From NCBI GenBank assembly GCA_036927565.1, contig JAYESD010000001.1, positions 7,564,001 through 7,628,000 on the forward strand: 64,000 bases of DNA. Reading direction: 5' to 3'. Made by a program: the position numbers and the translations under genes. The number at the start of each line of letters is the position of its first letter. Positions within the stretch are counted from its first letter, which is position 1. This DNA is from Tuctoria greenei (lineage: Eukaryota; Streptophyta; Magnoliopsida; Poales; Poaceae). Positions 47,009 to 57,671 of the stretch are shown here, one piece after another. Below the pieces are notes generated by a model, which was not told where the DNA came from, did no database searches, and saw nothing but the letters and a program-made list of their open reading frames with translations.

Positions 47009-49690
47009 TCAAGCCACACTCCGAGCATTTAGGATATTAAGTTCATTTCGGAGCTCACAAAAGCGTTTTTCATCAAGTGGCTTGGTGAATATATCGGCTA
47101 GTTGCTTTTCGATATTGACATGTGAAATGGCTATATCTCCCTTCATTGAATGGTCTCTTAAAAAGTGATGTCGGATGTCTATGTGTTTGGTCCTAGAGTG
47201 CTCAATGGGATTATGGGAAATTTTAATGGCACTCTCATTAGGACAAAGGAGTGGAACACAGTTCATATTGTAACTGTAATCCCTTAGAGTTTGTCGCATC
47301 CATAGGAGTTGTGCACAACAACTCCTAGCTGCAATATACTCCGCTTTGGCCGTGGATATGGCAATGGAGTTTTGTTTCTTGGAGGACCAAGAAACTAGGG
47401 ATCTCCCTAGGAATTGGCATGTACCGGAGGTACTTTTTCTATCTACCTTGCATTCGGCATAATCTGCATCATAGTAACCAATGAGATTGAATTTGGAACC
47501 TTTGGAGTACCAAAGGCCTATGTTGGGTGTATGAACTAAATACCGCAAGATTCTCTTAACGGCTGTCAAATGACACTCTTTTGGGTTGACTTGAAACCTT
47601 GCACACAAGCATACACTCAACATAATGTCTGGCCTAGATGCACATAAGTAGAGTAGAGATCCAATCATGGAGTGATATACCTTTTGATCGACATTTGGTC
47701 CATCTTCATTGAGATCCAAGTGGCCATTTGTTGCCATGGGAGTCTTTATAGGCTTCGCCTTGTCCATTCCAAACTTTTTAAGTATGTCTTCAGTGTACTT
47801 GGTTTGGCTTATGAACGTCCCTTCCTTTTGTTGCCTCACTTGGAATCTCGAGACATACTTTAGCTCTCCCATCATAGACATCTCAAACCTATCTGTCATA
47901 ATTTTACTAAATTCCTGACAAAAAGATTTGTTAGTTGAACCAAAGATTATATCATCAACATAAATTTGACAAATAAAGAGATCATTGTCAAGGTTCTTTG
48001 TAAACAATGTGTAATCTACTTTACCAATCTTAAAATCATTTTCAATTAAGAAATCTCTAAGACACTCATACCAAGCTCTAGGAGCTTGTTTGAGGCTGTA
48101 GAGAGCCTTACGCAATTTAAATACATGGTCGGGGAACTCTTCATCTTCAAATCTGGGGGGTTGCTCCACATACACCTCTTCCTTGATTGGTCTGTTGAGG
48201 AAGGCGCTTTTCACATCCATTTGATAGAGCTTGAAATCACGGTGAGTAGCATATGCAAGTAATATTCTAATAGACTCAAGTCTAGCTACGGGAGCAAAGG
48301 TCTCATCGAAATCCAAACTTTCGACTTGTGAGTACCCTTTGGCCACAAGTCGTGCCTTGTTCCTTGTCACCACCCCGTGTTCGTCTTGTTTGTTGCGGAA
48401 GACCCATTTGGTGCCGACAACGTTGAATTTGGGTCTTTCGACTAGTTCCCACACCTCGTTCCGCTTGAAATTGTTGAGTTCTTCTTGCATGGCCACTACC
48501 CAATCCGGATCCTTCAATGCATCCTCAACCCTGCATGGTTCCAAAAAGGATACAAACGAATAGTGCTCACAAAAATTAGCTATGCGATATCTAGTAGTTA
48601 CTCCCCTTTGGATGTCACCGATGATGTTGTCGATAGGGTGATCCCTTTGGATGCATTGGTGTACTCTTGGGTGTGGCACTTGCTGTCTTGATTCTTCATG
48701 GTCATCTTCTTCTCCCCTAGATGGTTGCCTTCATTGACTTGTTGCTCATTTTCGTCTTCTTGAGGTTGATCTTGTGTGGAAGCTCCCCCTTGATTGTTGG
48801 CCTCCTTTTGTGGTTCATCTTCCTCATGCATATGTAGAGGTAGTTCTTGTGGTCGAACTTCGCCTAACGCCATTCTTCTCAATGCTTGACAAGGAGCTTC
48901 TTCTCTATCTAGCACACATGTATCAACTTGCTCCTTTTGGGAGCCATTAGTTTCATCGAACACTACATCACATGCTACTTCAACAAGACCGGAGATCTTG
49001 TTGAAGATACGATAGGCGTAAGTGTTCGAATCATAACCAAGCAAGAAACGTTCATCGGACTTCGAAGCAAACTTTGAGGTTCTAGGCTTCTTGTTCAGAA
49101 GATAGCATTTGGAACCGAAAACTCGAAAATATGATACATTAGGCTTGTTACCGGTGAGTAGCTCATAGGATGTTTTCTTGAGTAGTCGATGAAGATAAAG
49201 TCGATTTATGACATGGCAAGCGATGTTGACCGCTTCCGCCCAAAATCGATCTGAGGTCTTGTACTCATCGAGCATTGTTCTCGCCATCTCTATGAGGGTT
49301 CGGTTCTTCCTTTCGGCAACTCCGTTTTGTTGAGGAGAGTAAGGTGTTGAAAATTCATGTTTTATGCCTTCTTCATCTAGGTACTCCTCAACTTGTGTGT
49401 TCTTGAACTCCATGCCGTTGTCACTTCGAATGTTCTTGATCGTCAATGAAAACTCATTTTGAGCACGCTTGAAAAACTTCTTGAGTGTTCCTTCTGTTTC
49501 TGACTTATCATGTAAAAAGAAAACCCAAGTGAAGCGAGAAAAATCATCAACAATCACTAGACCATATTTGTTACCGTCGATGCTTATGTAAGCAATTGGA
49601 CCGAATAAGTCCATGTGAAGTAGCTCGAGCGGTCTTGTTGTAGTCATGACGTTCTTAGCAGGATGAGGTGCTCCAACTTGCTTCCCGGCT
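47009..49690 (-). pseudogene. Copia-3 integrase, RT and RNase H
   Basis: Integrase core (49647-48598 frame) shows LLHMDLFGP, IRSDNGMEF and NGVAERKNRT, the D-D-E triad. RT/RNase H (48679-47009 frame, 556 aa) shows WVFRNKQDEHG, MDVKSAFLN, IYVDDIIFGSTN, GSLLYLCASRPDIM, AISTAKAEYIAARSC and ADIFTKPLDEKRF. The two frames overlap around 48600-48680, so one frameshift separates them. Each piece is otherwise long and open, and this is the best preserved pol in the window. Confidence 0.9.
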
Positions 49691-49692
49691 TG

Positions 49693-50244
49693 TCACACGC
49701 TACAAGGCCCGTCTTTCTCAAAAACAACATCCTTCAAACCTCGGATGTGATTGCCCTTGAGGAGTTTTTGAAGATTCCTCATACCAACATGCGCTAGCCG
49801 TCTATGCCACAGCCAACCCATGTTGGTCTTTGCAATCAAGCATGTGTCAAGTTTGGCTTTATCTTTGTTGAAGTAAACAAGGTAAAGCTTTCCCTTTAAC
49901 ATACCCTTGAATGCAATGGAACCATCACTCCTCCTAGAGACGGTCACACCCTCATTAGTGAACAAGAAATTATAACCCTTGTCACATAATTGAGATATGG
50001 ACAACAGGTTATAATCTAAGGAATCAACATGTAACACATGAGAAAGAGTATGTTGAGATGATATGGCAATTTTACAGGTACCGAGCACCTTTCCATGACT
50101 ATTGTCTCCAAAATAGATGTCCTCGATTGGATCCTCATTCTCTTCATACTCAACAAACATCCTTCTTTCTACGGTCATATGGTTGGTGTAGCCACTGTCT
50201 AGCAACCATTTAGGTCCACCGGAGGAATAGGCCTGCAAAAACAA
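49693..50244 (-). pseudogene. Copia-3 protease and GAG-pre-integrase
   Basis: Protease WLLDSGYTNHMTVERRMFV near 50200, then GAG-pre-integrase WLWHRRLAHVGMRNLQKLLK near 49810. The frame ends at a TGA at the start of the zinc-binding Cys region (just after GPCSV), separating it from the integrase core. Confidence 0.88.
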
Positions 50245-50245
50245 A

Positions 50246-51667
50246 TCATGCCTTGGTTTTAGGTACCCAAGCTTGCTTGGGTCCTTTTAGGTTAGTCACA
50301 AGGGCTTTAGGCACCCACACATGAGACTTGGTGTTCCCATGGCGTGGCCCAACATAATGAGCATAAATCTTACCAAAGTTACTTCTCATTAAAACATAAG
50401 ATGCATCAAAGGTTCTGAAAAACAATTGTTGTTGTTTATATACAAGACTAGTCTGGGAGATCGGACTTGTCCGGTGGACCGAACTTGTCTGTGTCCCGAC
50501 CGGACTAGTCCGGTGGTCATGTGTGTTGGATGCGTTAACTTTGGATATTCCAGTTTGAGAGGGTCTTCCCTTTACAAAGGCAATGCTCTCCTTGTTATTC
50601 TTATGACTTCTAGCATGAAGCTTTTCACCATAAGAGTAACCAATACCATATTTGACATTTGGAGGTCTTGTGACCAAGTATGCACTACGTGCATATTTGA
50701 TCTTCTCCTTGTCAAATATGACATTTTGTGAAGGATGCTTGTCCTTGGTAGAGGTTGACTTGTCTTTCAAGCTGGTGTCAACTTTACCACATGCACAAGT
50801 TGAAGCAGTTTCAGTTTTAAGGGGTTGAGAAGGTGAGCTTGAAGAGGATGAAAGGTCACTTTGCTTGAGTGACTTAACTTGCACTTCAAGGATCTTGTTA
50901 ACCTTGATTAGGTTAGCAAGTTCGTCCTTGATTGTAGCATTTGAGTCGCTTAACTCAAAGCAAGCTTCCTTGCTTGAAGCTAACTCAAGCTCTAGTGACT
51001 TGCTTCGCTCCTTTTCAAGCTCTAGAAGCTTGTCAAGTTCAACATATTCCCCCTTTTGGGAGATAATCATGTCTTATTGACGGTGTATCAACTTCTCCTT
51101 CTCAACAAGTTGATCAAGTAAAAATTTCATTTTTGCGACTGTTTTCTTATCTAATCCAATGAGCATATCTTCATTATCGCTAGCAATTTCACTATCACTA
51201 GAATTGGAATGCAAGGAAGAGGGTTCGGTCGTTACCTTGCGTTTACCTTCCTTTGCCATGAGGCAAGTGCCGTTCCCCTTCCATGCGCCGAGAGTAGGAA
51301 AGAGAGTGGACTTTTTGGATGTCTTCTCGATGGCTATGCTAGCCATCTCTTCTTCTTCTTCTTCGGACGAGGACTCATCATTTGAGTCCCACTCTTTCCC
51401 TAGATGCGCTTGTTTGACTTGTTTCTTCTTCTTGAATAATTTCTTGGGTTGAGGCTTTGTTTCCTTGATCTTCTTCTTGTTTTCTTCGATCTTTACTTTT
51501 CCTTTGGAGAGGGTTTTCTTCCTTAGGAGCGCCTTTAGTTCCAGCGTCTCCTCATCGTCATCCTCGAAGTCTTGAATGGTCTCGAGCAGCCTCTCCAATT
51601 TTTGGTTCTTTTCTTCTTCAACCTTCTCTTGGTTGATGCTCTTGTGTACGTCCTTGATGTCCAACAT
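50246..51667 (-). pseudogene. Copia-3 gag, N-terminal capsid domain and zinc knuckle missing
   Basis: Two open stretches in one frame (51667-51074 and 51070-50246), split by a TAA near 51075. They hold a Lys/Glu-rich region, a coiled coil (LDKLLELEKERSKSLELELA) and the conserved end WVPKALVTNLKGPKQAWVPK. The gag core that opens Copia-2 gag is absent: only about 40 nt separate 51667 from the primer-binding site. Codons near 50435-50515 translate a motif array into repeated RTSP/QTS peptides. Confidence 0.8.
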
Positions 51668-51705
51668 GATCTCTTCGAGCGATTAGTCTCCTTTTTGAAG
51701 AACCT

Positions 51706-51717
51706 GCTCTAATACCA
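51706..51717 (-). other. Copia-3 primer-binding site
   Basis: TGGTATTAGAGC on the minus strand, two bases from the LTR. It carries a C-to-T change relative to the usual tRNA-Met complement, the same change as in the chromovirus site at 54623-54612. Confidence 0.85.
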
Positions 51718-51719
51718 AT

Positions 51720-53332
51720 TGAATGTGGCCTAGAGGGGGGGTGAATAGGCCTTTTTGATTTTCTGTCGGAACCTGCAACACTTAACAACCAGATAAAATC
51801 TCGAGATACCGGACTAGTCTGGTAGAGTGCGGACTAGTCCGGTGTGTACTGACTAGGTTTATCAAATTTGATCAATTATCTTGATCCTAGGATGTATGCA
51901 GCGGAAATATACATGTAATTGAAGTGTTACAAAACTATAAACTAGGATGTACCACAAGTTAATCTTATATTCAATGTTTCAATGTAAAGTGAGTAAGATT
52001 GGTTGAAACCCTAGATATATATGAAGTGTAAGAACAATGAGCGCAAAGAAAGAACACAAGCACTTTATCCCATGGTTCGATTCCCATAGAGGCAACCTAC
52101 GTCCACGTTGAGGAGTCCACAAAAGGACCGGGTCTTCTCCAACCCTACCCTCGTCGGGTCGCCACGGAGGCCAATCCTCTTCACTTATCACAAAGGGCAA
52201 ATAACCGAATTCAAGGGGCCTTCTCACACTTTGAGGGCTCCCGAAGGTTACAATATGAACCCCACCAAGAACACACTCGTAAGATCACAATGAAAACCAC
52301 AGGACTGTGTTAGGGAATCAAACCAAGAGCTCAATGAGTGATGAATCGTGTCTCTCCAATGATCCAAAGTGTATCCTCAAGGGATTGATCTTTCTTGCGT
52401 TTGATTTCGTGGAGAGAGGTGTTTTCTAGGCTCTTGGGAGGTGTGACGGTCCAGGGGGTCGAGAGATGTGAAAGATGGGTCGTGCACATCTATTTATATG
52501 GGGTTCCCAAAAGTTACGGTTAGGGTTTAGGAATATCGGACTAGTCTGTGGTGGACACCAGACTAGTCCGGTGTGCTGCGTGAAGCAAACCCTAGGTGTT
52601 CCGAAATATCGGACTTGTCCAGCTGAGAGCGGACTTGTCCGATTTGGGTCTTGGAAATCTTCGGACTAGTCTGATAAATATCGGACTTGTCCGGATATGT
52701 GAAAACCCTAAGTGAATTTGGGACAAGTCCGCACTTGGAGGACTTGTCCGATTTAGGTCAGAGGGTTTTTTTCGGACTAGTCCGTGCTAATATCAGATTT
52801 GTCCGATTGACATCAGAGAGATATCAGACTAGTCCATTGTGTTATCGGACTTGTCCAATTTTTTGCAACTTGTGAAGTGTTTGGAGGACTAGTCCGCAGT
52901 GGGGAGGACTAGTCCGATTCTAGTCAGAGAGATATCGGACTAGTCCGTGGAGATATCGGACTAGTCCGGTCAGTGAAAGACTGGACTATGAGGACAAGTT
53001 CTCATTGTGAGGACTTGTTCGGTCTTGTGCAGAAAGATATCGGACTAGTCCGGGGTCAGTCGGACTAGTTCGGTCCTGTATAAATATGTGCAATGTGTGT
53101 GATTATTTGTGCTTGAGCTCTTGGGGTGTGTTTCTTAGCACACTCCATATACAATGATCAACTACACTTGTTTCTTGAGCTCTTTTCCGCATTGTTCCTC
53201 ATTCTCCTTTCTTTTTGGCACCTTGCTCATTTTCTCATTAGAACATGTGCTCATCTCAACAAAGTGGTTAATATCTCATTTGCTTGTCATAAATCATCCA
53301 AAACCCACAAGGGATTCCTAGATGCACTTTCA
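51720..53332 (-). repeat. Copia-3 5' LTR with GGACTAGTCC motif array
   Basis: 1,613 bp partner of 42437-44051. The array lies at about 52535-53075. Several motif copies have different point changes from the 3' LTR, so the array is drifting. Confidence 0.92.
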
Positions 53333-53337
53333 CTACT

Positions 53338-53597
53338 ATATGATCCCCTTACTATATGCAAATCATCACAACCATAAGTATAAATAAAAGGTCTTTATTA
53401 ATAGATCAATCATTAAGGAAAGTATAAAAAAGGTGTGGTTGTGAACAAGTCGCTGAGGCGTTCCACAACTCACACAGCACACCAAATGGAAAAACATGAA
53501 AGAAGCAAACTCAAGGTCACACGGTTACGTCTACATCGCTCTTATTCGAATAATTAGGGGGTGTGCCTATCCTTGAGTCATGGGTAGAAGTCGAGGA
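53338..53597. other. Chromovirus leader between accessory ORF and gag
   Basis: AT-rich spacer, continued at 42381-42431 on the other side of Copia-3. No gene seen. Confidence 0.5.
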
Positions 53598-54440
53598 CTA
53601 CTCATCGTCCAGTGGGAACTCCTCTGGGTCCTCGTCGTCCTTGTCGGGGTCCTCGTCGTCGTCCTCGGGGCTGCGTGGTGGTGAGGAAGCATGTGGTTGT
53701 GGAGTGGAAGACTCCTCAGAGGAAGGCTCATCGTCTGAAGACTCCTCACGTGAAGGTGGGCCGTCACGACAGTCTGGAGAGTCCGGACTCCACGTTGATG
53801 TGTCGAACGTGTAGCCGTCCGGGTCCTCGTCGGTAATCCGATGATACCTCCTGATCACCGCCTCGTAGCGCTGGGCGAGGTCACGATCGTCCTGGATCTC
53901 CTGTTGCACCTTCTGAAGACGGGCACTGAGGTGTGCCACGTCGTCAACAGTCTCACGAGACTGCAAAAGGTCCAGGGGTCCCTCCACGTGCCTGGAGACG
54001 AAGTCTGCAGTGCCACTGGGACGCCGCGGAATGAAGGCATGCACCGTGTCCTCCAGACGAAAAGAGTAGGTGTGACTCCAGTAGGTAGCGGCTTCCCAGC
54101 TAGCATCCTACTCCGCGCACCGACGGGAGCTCCTCCAAGCAGGACTGTGGTGGACCTTCACTAGCTCGTTGTTGTAGTAGATGAAGATCTTGTAGGACCA
54201 CTCGACCCTGCCTGGGCGCTGCACCCCAACGGAGTGGTAGGAGAGCGAGAGGCTATGGTGACAGTAGCCAGCAGCGCGAAGCACAGCTCGGAGACGAAGT
54301 CGCAGGTGACCTACGGCCCTAGGGTCAGAACGGGTCACAACGGGGCGACGGGGGTCAAAGTGTGGAGAGCGACTGGCCAGCCTACGTCAGGGCACACATC
54401 CATCGGTCGACTTACGGGTGGTCTTCTTGGTGCGGGCCAT
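53598..54440 (-). pseudogene. Chromovirus accessory ORF upstream of gag with a histone H3-like N-terminus
   Basis: One frame of 281 codons from an ATG at 54440 (an in-frame TAG directly precedes it) to a stop at 53600-53598, with two premature stops: TGA at codon 18 and TAG at codon 111. The first 17 residues are MARTKKTTRKSTDGCVP, against MARTKQTARKSTGGKAP of histone H3. Similarity continues past the stop (LASRS against LATKA). The middle (WSYKIFIYYNNELVKVHHSP, DASWEAATYWSHTYSFRLED, a helical AHLSARLQKVQQEIQDDRDL) is not histone and was not recognised. The C-terminus is strongly acidic (PEDDDEDPDKDDEDPEEF). It lies about 170 nt after the primer-binding site, before gag. This copy is dead; the family-level role is unknown. 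Confidence 0.72.
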
Positions 54441-54611
54441 CTACAAATTTTGAAATAGGAGAGTGTCAATAACAAAACATATAAATAAAGGAGTAAATAA
54501 AACAAGTAAAGGTAGGGAATACAAAGCAATTTTTATAAATTAGTTTTTAGAATATAGTAGGGTCCTTAAGTCACCCTTTTATATCTAGGCTTGCGTCCTA
54601 CAACCAATACG

Positions 54612-54623
54612 GCTCTAATACCA
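54612..54623 (-). other. Chromovirus primer-binding site
   Basis: TGGTATTAGAGC on the minus strand, a one-base variant of the tRNA-Met complement, a few bases from the LTR start near 54629. Confidence 0.75.
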
Positions 54624-54628
54624 CTTTT

Positions 54629-55230
54629 TCACACCCGGCCCCAACAAGAAAACTGGATGGCTTCCACATGTATGCCAGTATCAGTTTACATCATATGTGT
54701 GTAGACGAAAGTGTGATATTATTTATTACAAGCTATGTTCGAATACATAAATGTCTTACAATAATGACTTGTAGGTCTAAATAAGATTACAAACAAAACA
54801 ACAGAAAAGTAAACTAGTGTGGCTCCATGCACAGGCGTTGCCCGGGGGTTGCGCCAGCCTAGAATGCCTCATCTAGATAAGCATAAACGTCTTCATTATC
54901 CACTTCTTCACCATTGTAGACTGAGCAAAGAATAGCAACAAGCAAGTTTGAGTACCAACGGTACTCAACAAGTGAGGAAAGAGATGACATGCAAGCTATT
55001 AGAAGGAGGGCCAAATATGGGTTAATCACTATAGCATCACATCATACCCTTAGCTTTTATTAGTACCTACTTCTAGGTGAGTGAACCCAACCATAACCTA
55101 TTTATAAACCAAATCCCAACCAACCAAACCACCATTCTCATTTCTTGACTAATTATGAATTGTACACCAAGCTGCTCTTTTCCGTGAGCATGACTGTCAT
55201 GAAAGTTTTAAACTACGCAGAGTGTGTACC
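54629..55230 (-). repeat. Chromovirus 5' LTR, first 0.6 kb, then interrupted
   Basis: Matches 32647-32731 plus 35025-35530 of the left LTR with scattered substitutions. It stops at GTACC (55226-55230), where the next LTR begins. Confidence 0.85.
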
Positions 55231-56296
55231 TGTCGGTACCCGGCATACCGGGTACTCTCGCGCACAAGCTAGAGTCACCTAGGTACCCCGTTTTCCATAG
55301 AGGCATGTTCCAAGAGCGCCACGTGTTCAGAAGACCTAGACCCATCAGCCTCAGATACGGGGTCCGGGGTACCTGCAAGAGACCTCAAAGAAGAGTTCAG
55401 CTCCCCCTCGGAGACAAGCTCCCAAGCAGCCATGTGTCCAGCCGGGAAGGATCCCTCTTCCCGTGAGATAGGGCTCCGGAGCTGCCACGTGGTTTGAGAC
55501 ATCAGACGGGCCATCTCCCGTATAGGCGGGCTCCGGTGCTGCCACGTGTCCCGCAAGATGGGACTCAACCTCTTTCGCGGAGGTGTGCTCCCGAGCTGCC
55601 ACGTGGTCCGCAAGACGGGACCTGACCTCCTCCGCGGAGGTGAGCTCCCGAGCTGCCACGTGGTCTGCAAGACAGACCTGACCTCTTTCACAGAGATGAG
55701 CTCCCGAGCTATTATGTAGTCCAGCCACTTGCCCTGAACGGAGGGTCGCAGGAGTTAAGAGGGCGGTGTGCCTTGTCCCTGTCAAGGATTGAAGATATGC
55801 GGCTTCCCCAGACGCATGGCGTGGTGCACGCCTAATGTCAGGTACCGCTACAACCAATCACATCGCAGTGAAGACGCCGCAGGCATATCCCACTGTGCCA
55901 AGTGGGTAGCTTACGGCGACAGAGACAATTGGACGGGACATCCCCTGCCATTGTCAGCAATGGCACATGGGCTACTAACGACACAGGCGGTAAGACAGCG
56001 AGTCTTCAAGGCCACGATCAAAGCAAGCTTATGCGAGAAGTCTTAGATCTTTGTAATAAGATTGCCCCGGGACCACCTGTTGGGCCCCGGACCCCACTTG
56101 TAAGGCGTTCAACCTTAGCTATAAAAGGCCCAGACCGCCACTGTTACAAAAGACCAAACATCAAATCTCCGACACACACGCATACACACTAGCAATACAA
56201 TCCACCATGGAGTAGGGTGTTACGCTTCTTGCAACCCAAACCACTGTCTCATACTCTCTCGTGCACTCGCACACTTGATTGAGGCCTAAGCCCCGC
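55231..56296 (+). repeat. Gypsy-type LTR in plus orientation, interrupted
   Basis: Begins TGTCGGTACCCGG, has a plus-strand TATA box (CTATAAAAGG, about 56120) and a GGAGTAGGGTGTTACGCT motif typical of the 3' part of grass gypsy LTRs, then breaks off at 56296 where the Tat-like LTR starts. The upstream (U3) part has tandem 57 bp repeats, each with a G-box. Its remaining end and any internal region lie outside the window, so a solo LTR and a full element cannot be told apart. Confidence 0.65.
55425..55700 (+). repeat. 57 bp tandem repeats, each carrying a G-box (CACGTG)
   Basis: CACGTG occurs at 55486, 55543, 55600 and 55657, exactly 57 bp apart, in the context GAGCTGCCACGTGG. A degenerate unit with CATGTG at 55431 precedes them, and another CACGTG is at 55320. 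Lies about 0.45-0.65 kb upstream of the LTR TATA box. Confidence 0.85.
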
Positions 56297-57134
56297 TGTC
56301 GAAGTTTGCGATCGACACTTCCTTCGGTACTACTTAATTTGTAGCCCGCGGAGGTTCTTGATTGGATGGGAAGCGTGAGATTTGGACAAGATGATGACAT
56401 GATAGATTTACGTGGTTCGGGCCGCCTGAGCGTAACACCCTACTCCACGGGTTGTGTGTTGTATGTACGAAAATGTGGCTGGCCCTTGTGAGATTGTGCC
56501 CTCCTCCCCCCTGTGTATCGTGTGACGTAACCCTTTTATAGTCTAAGGACTGACCGTTACAACACTTGCCTGGCCCAATATGTGCCCTGGCGTGATTAAC
56601 AGCCTAATACATTATCTACAGGTATTAAGCATAATTGAAAGTGATAACATGCCTTAATTATGGTGTTACTATATTAACAGTCCATTGGTCGTGTGTCATT
56701 AATATAACATTAATGGTACGTAATCAGATCTTGTAACTGTTGCTTTAAATGTCTCTTGAAGGTTCGAGTCGTTGGAGATCTCTCTGTCTTACATTGAAGT
56801 CCTAGTTTCGGAGGTTCAACATGTGTCGGCTCCGGAGCTTCCCATCGTGGGGAGGCAGATCTGAAGCCACTATACACGCGGTAGCAATGGAGCTTCCCTC
56901 TACTGGGGGTTAGGTCCGGGGTCACTGGACACGTGGAAAGACCGTAGCTTCCCTATGACGGGTATTAGGTCCGGCCTTGTGATACACGTGTCAGTGTCAG
57001 AGCTACCCAAATGAGGGAGTCGGGTCCAGTACTATGCAGCACGTGTCACCTTAAGAAGTCTTCAACTTGATAGGTTGGAACTCCTTAGCTTTACTTGCGA
57101 TATCATAGGGTACCCGGTACACAGGTTAACGACA
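56297..57134 (-). repeat. Tat-like element 3' LTR
   Basis: 838 bp. A minus-strand CTATAAAAGGG TATA box lies at about 56541-56530. The motif GGAGTAGGGTGTTACGCT is at about 56447-56430 on the minus strand, the mirror of the one in the adjoining plus-strand LTR. Confidence 0.85.
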
Positions 57135-57671
57135 GTGGCCCCCAGGCCCACCTTCGGGAGAAATCCTTTGGGTTAAGTTATTCTACCAGAGGTGGGGCCA
57201 TCTTCGATTCCTGTGCTACGGCTTCAATGCTTTTCTGATGTGCCGTTGGGGCGATGCTACGAGGTTAAACCATCGCCACATGGCTTCTTTTGAATGTGGC
57301 AGGTGAGATCTTAGCGTGTGGATCTCACACCATTAAAGGTCACCAGTTCCTGATGTAAATACCGTATCGGTTCGGCGCGCCTTGTCAGCCCGCAGTCCTT
57401 GGGCTTCCAACCTCCCATCATGACAACAGTTCACCTGGGCCAATACTTCGGCCTTTCTGCCGGAGTGGACCTGGGCCCATTCGTCATTAGCAGGGTAGAT
57501 TTTTTAAAGCATAACCTTGGTCCCATTGTGGTTTCCATCCAAGCGTTGCGGAGGCTTACTTAAGAAGGAAAGCCCGCACGGTTTGAGGACTCTTTACGCT
57601 TTCGATTGAACTTGCGCTCAGAGCCTCCCAACCTTCGCATAGCCTTCCAACTTTCACCCCACTTTGCCGCG

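Larger units (their letters stand above)
42437..53332 (-). mobile_element. Copia-3: SIRE/Maximus-type copia element nested in the chromovirus
   Basis: 10,896 bp on the minus strand. LTRs 42437-44051 (1,615 bp) and 51720-53332 (1,613 bp) are flanked by the perfect duplication CTACT (42432-42436 and 53333-53337). The primer-binding site reads TGGTATTAGAGC (51717-51706), one transition from the tRNA-Met complement. A polypurine tract (AAAAAGGGGGAGAT) adjoins the 3' LTR. Internal order: truncated gag, protease, integrase, RT/RNase H, accessory ORF. LTRs differ by a few percent, so it is older than Copia-2. Confidence 0.95.
32647..55230 (-). mobile_element. Ty3/gypsy chromovirus (Tekay/Del-like), heavily nested, right LTR interrupted
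   Basis: Minus-strand gypsy element inserted next to FUC-2. Left LTR 32647-37850 contains a DNA transposon. The polypurine tract is 37866-37851, pol 37880-41290, gag 41260-42380, an extra ORF 53598-54440, the primer-binding site 54623-54612, and the right LTR starts at 54629. Copia-3 (42437-53332) sits in the leader. The domain order protease-RT-RNase H-integrase and a terminal YAERPVKILE chromodomain mark a chromovirus. LTR length of about 2.9 kb suggests Tekay/Del. The right LTR is split at 55230 by another element and presumably resumes outside the window, so the target duplication cannot be checked. The LTR tips are clear only to within a few bases (TGTAACACCC... on the coding strand). 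Confidence 0.85.

Noticed and set aside
53598..54440. A genuine histone H3 gene or H3 pseudogene
   Set aside because: Only the first roughly 25 residues resemble H3. The histone fold is absent, the remainder is a long unrelated frame, and the ORF lies exactly between the primer-binding site and gag of a retrotransposon.
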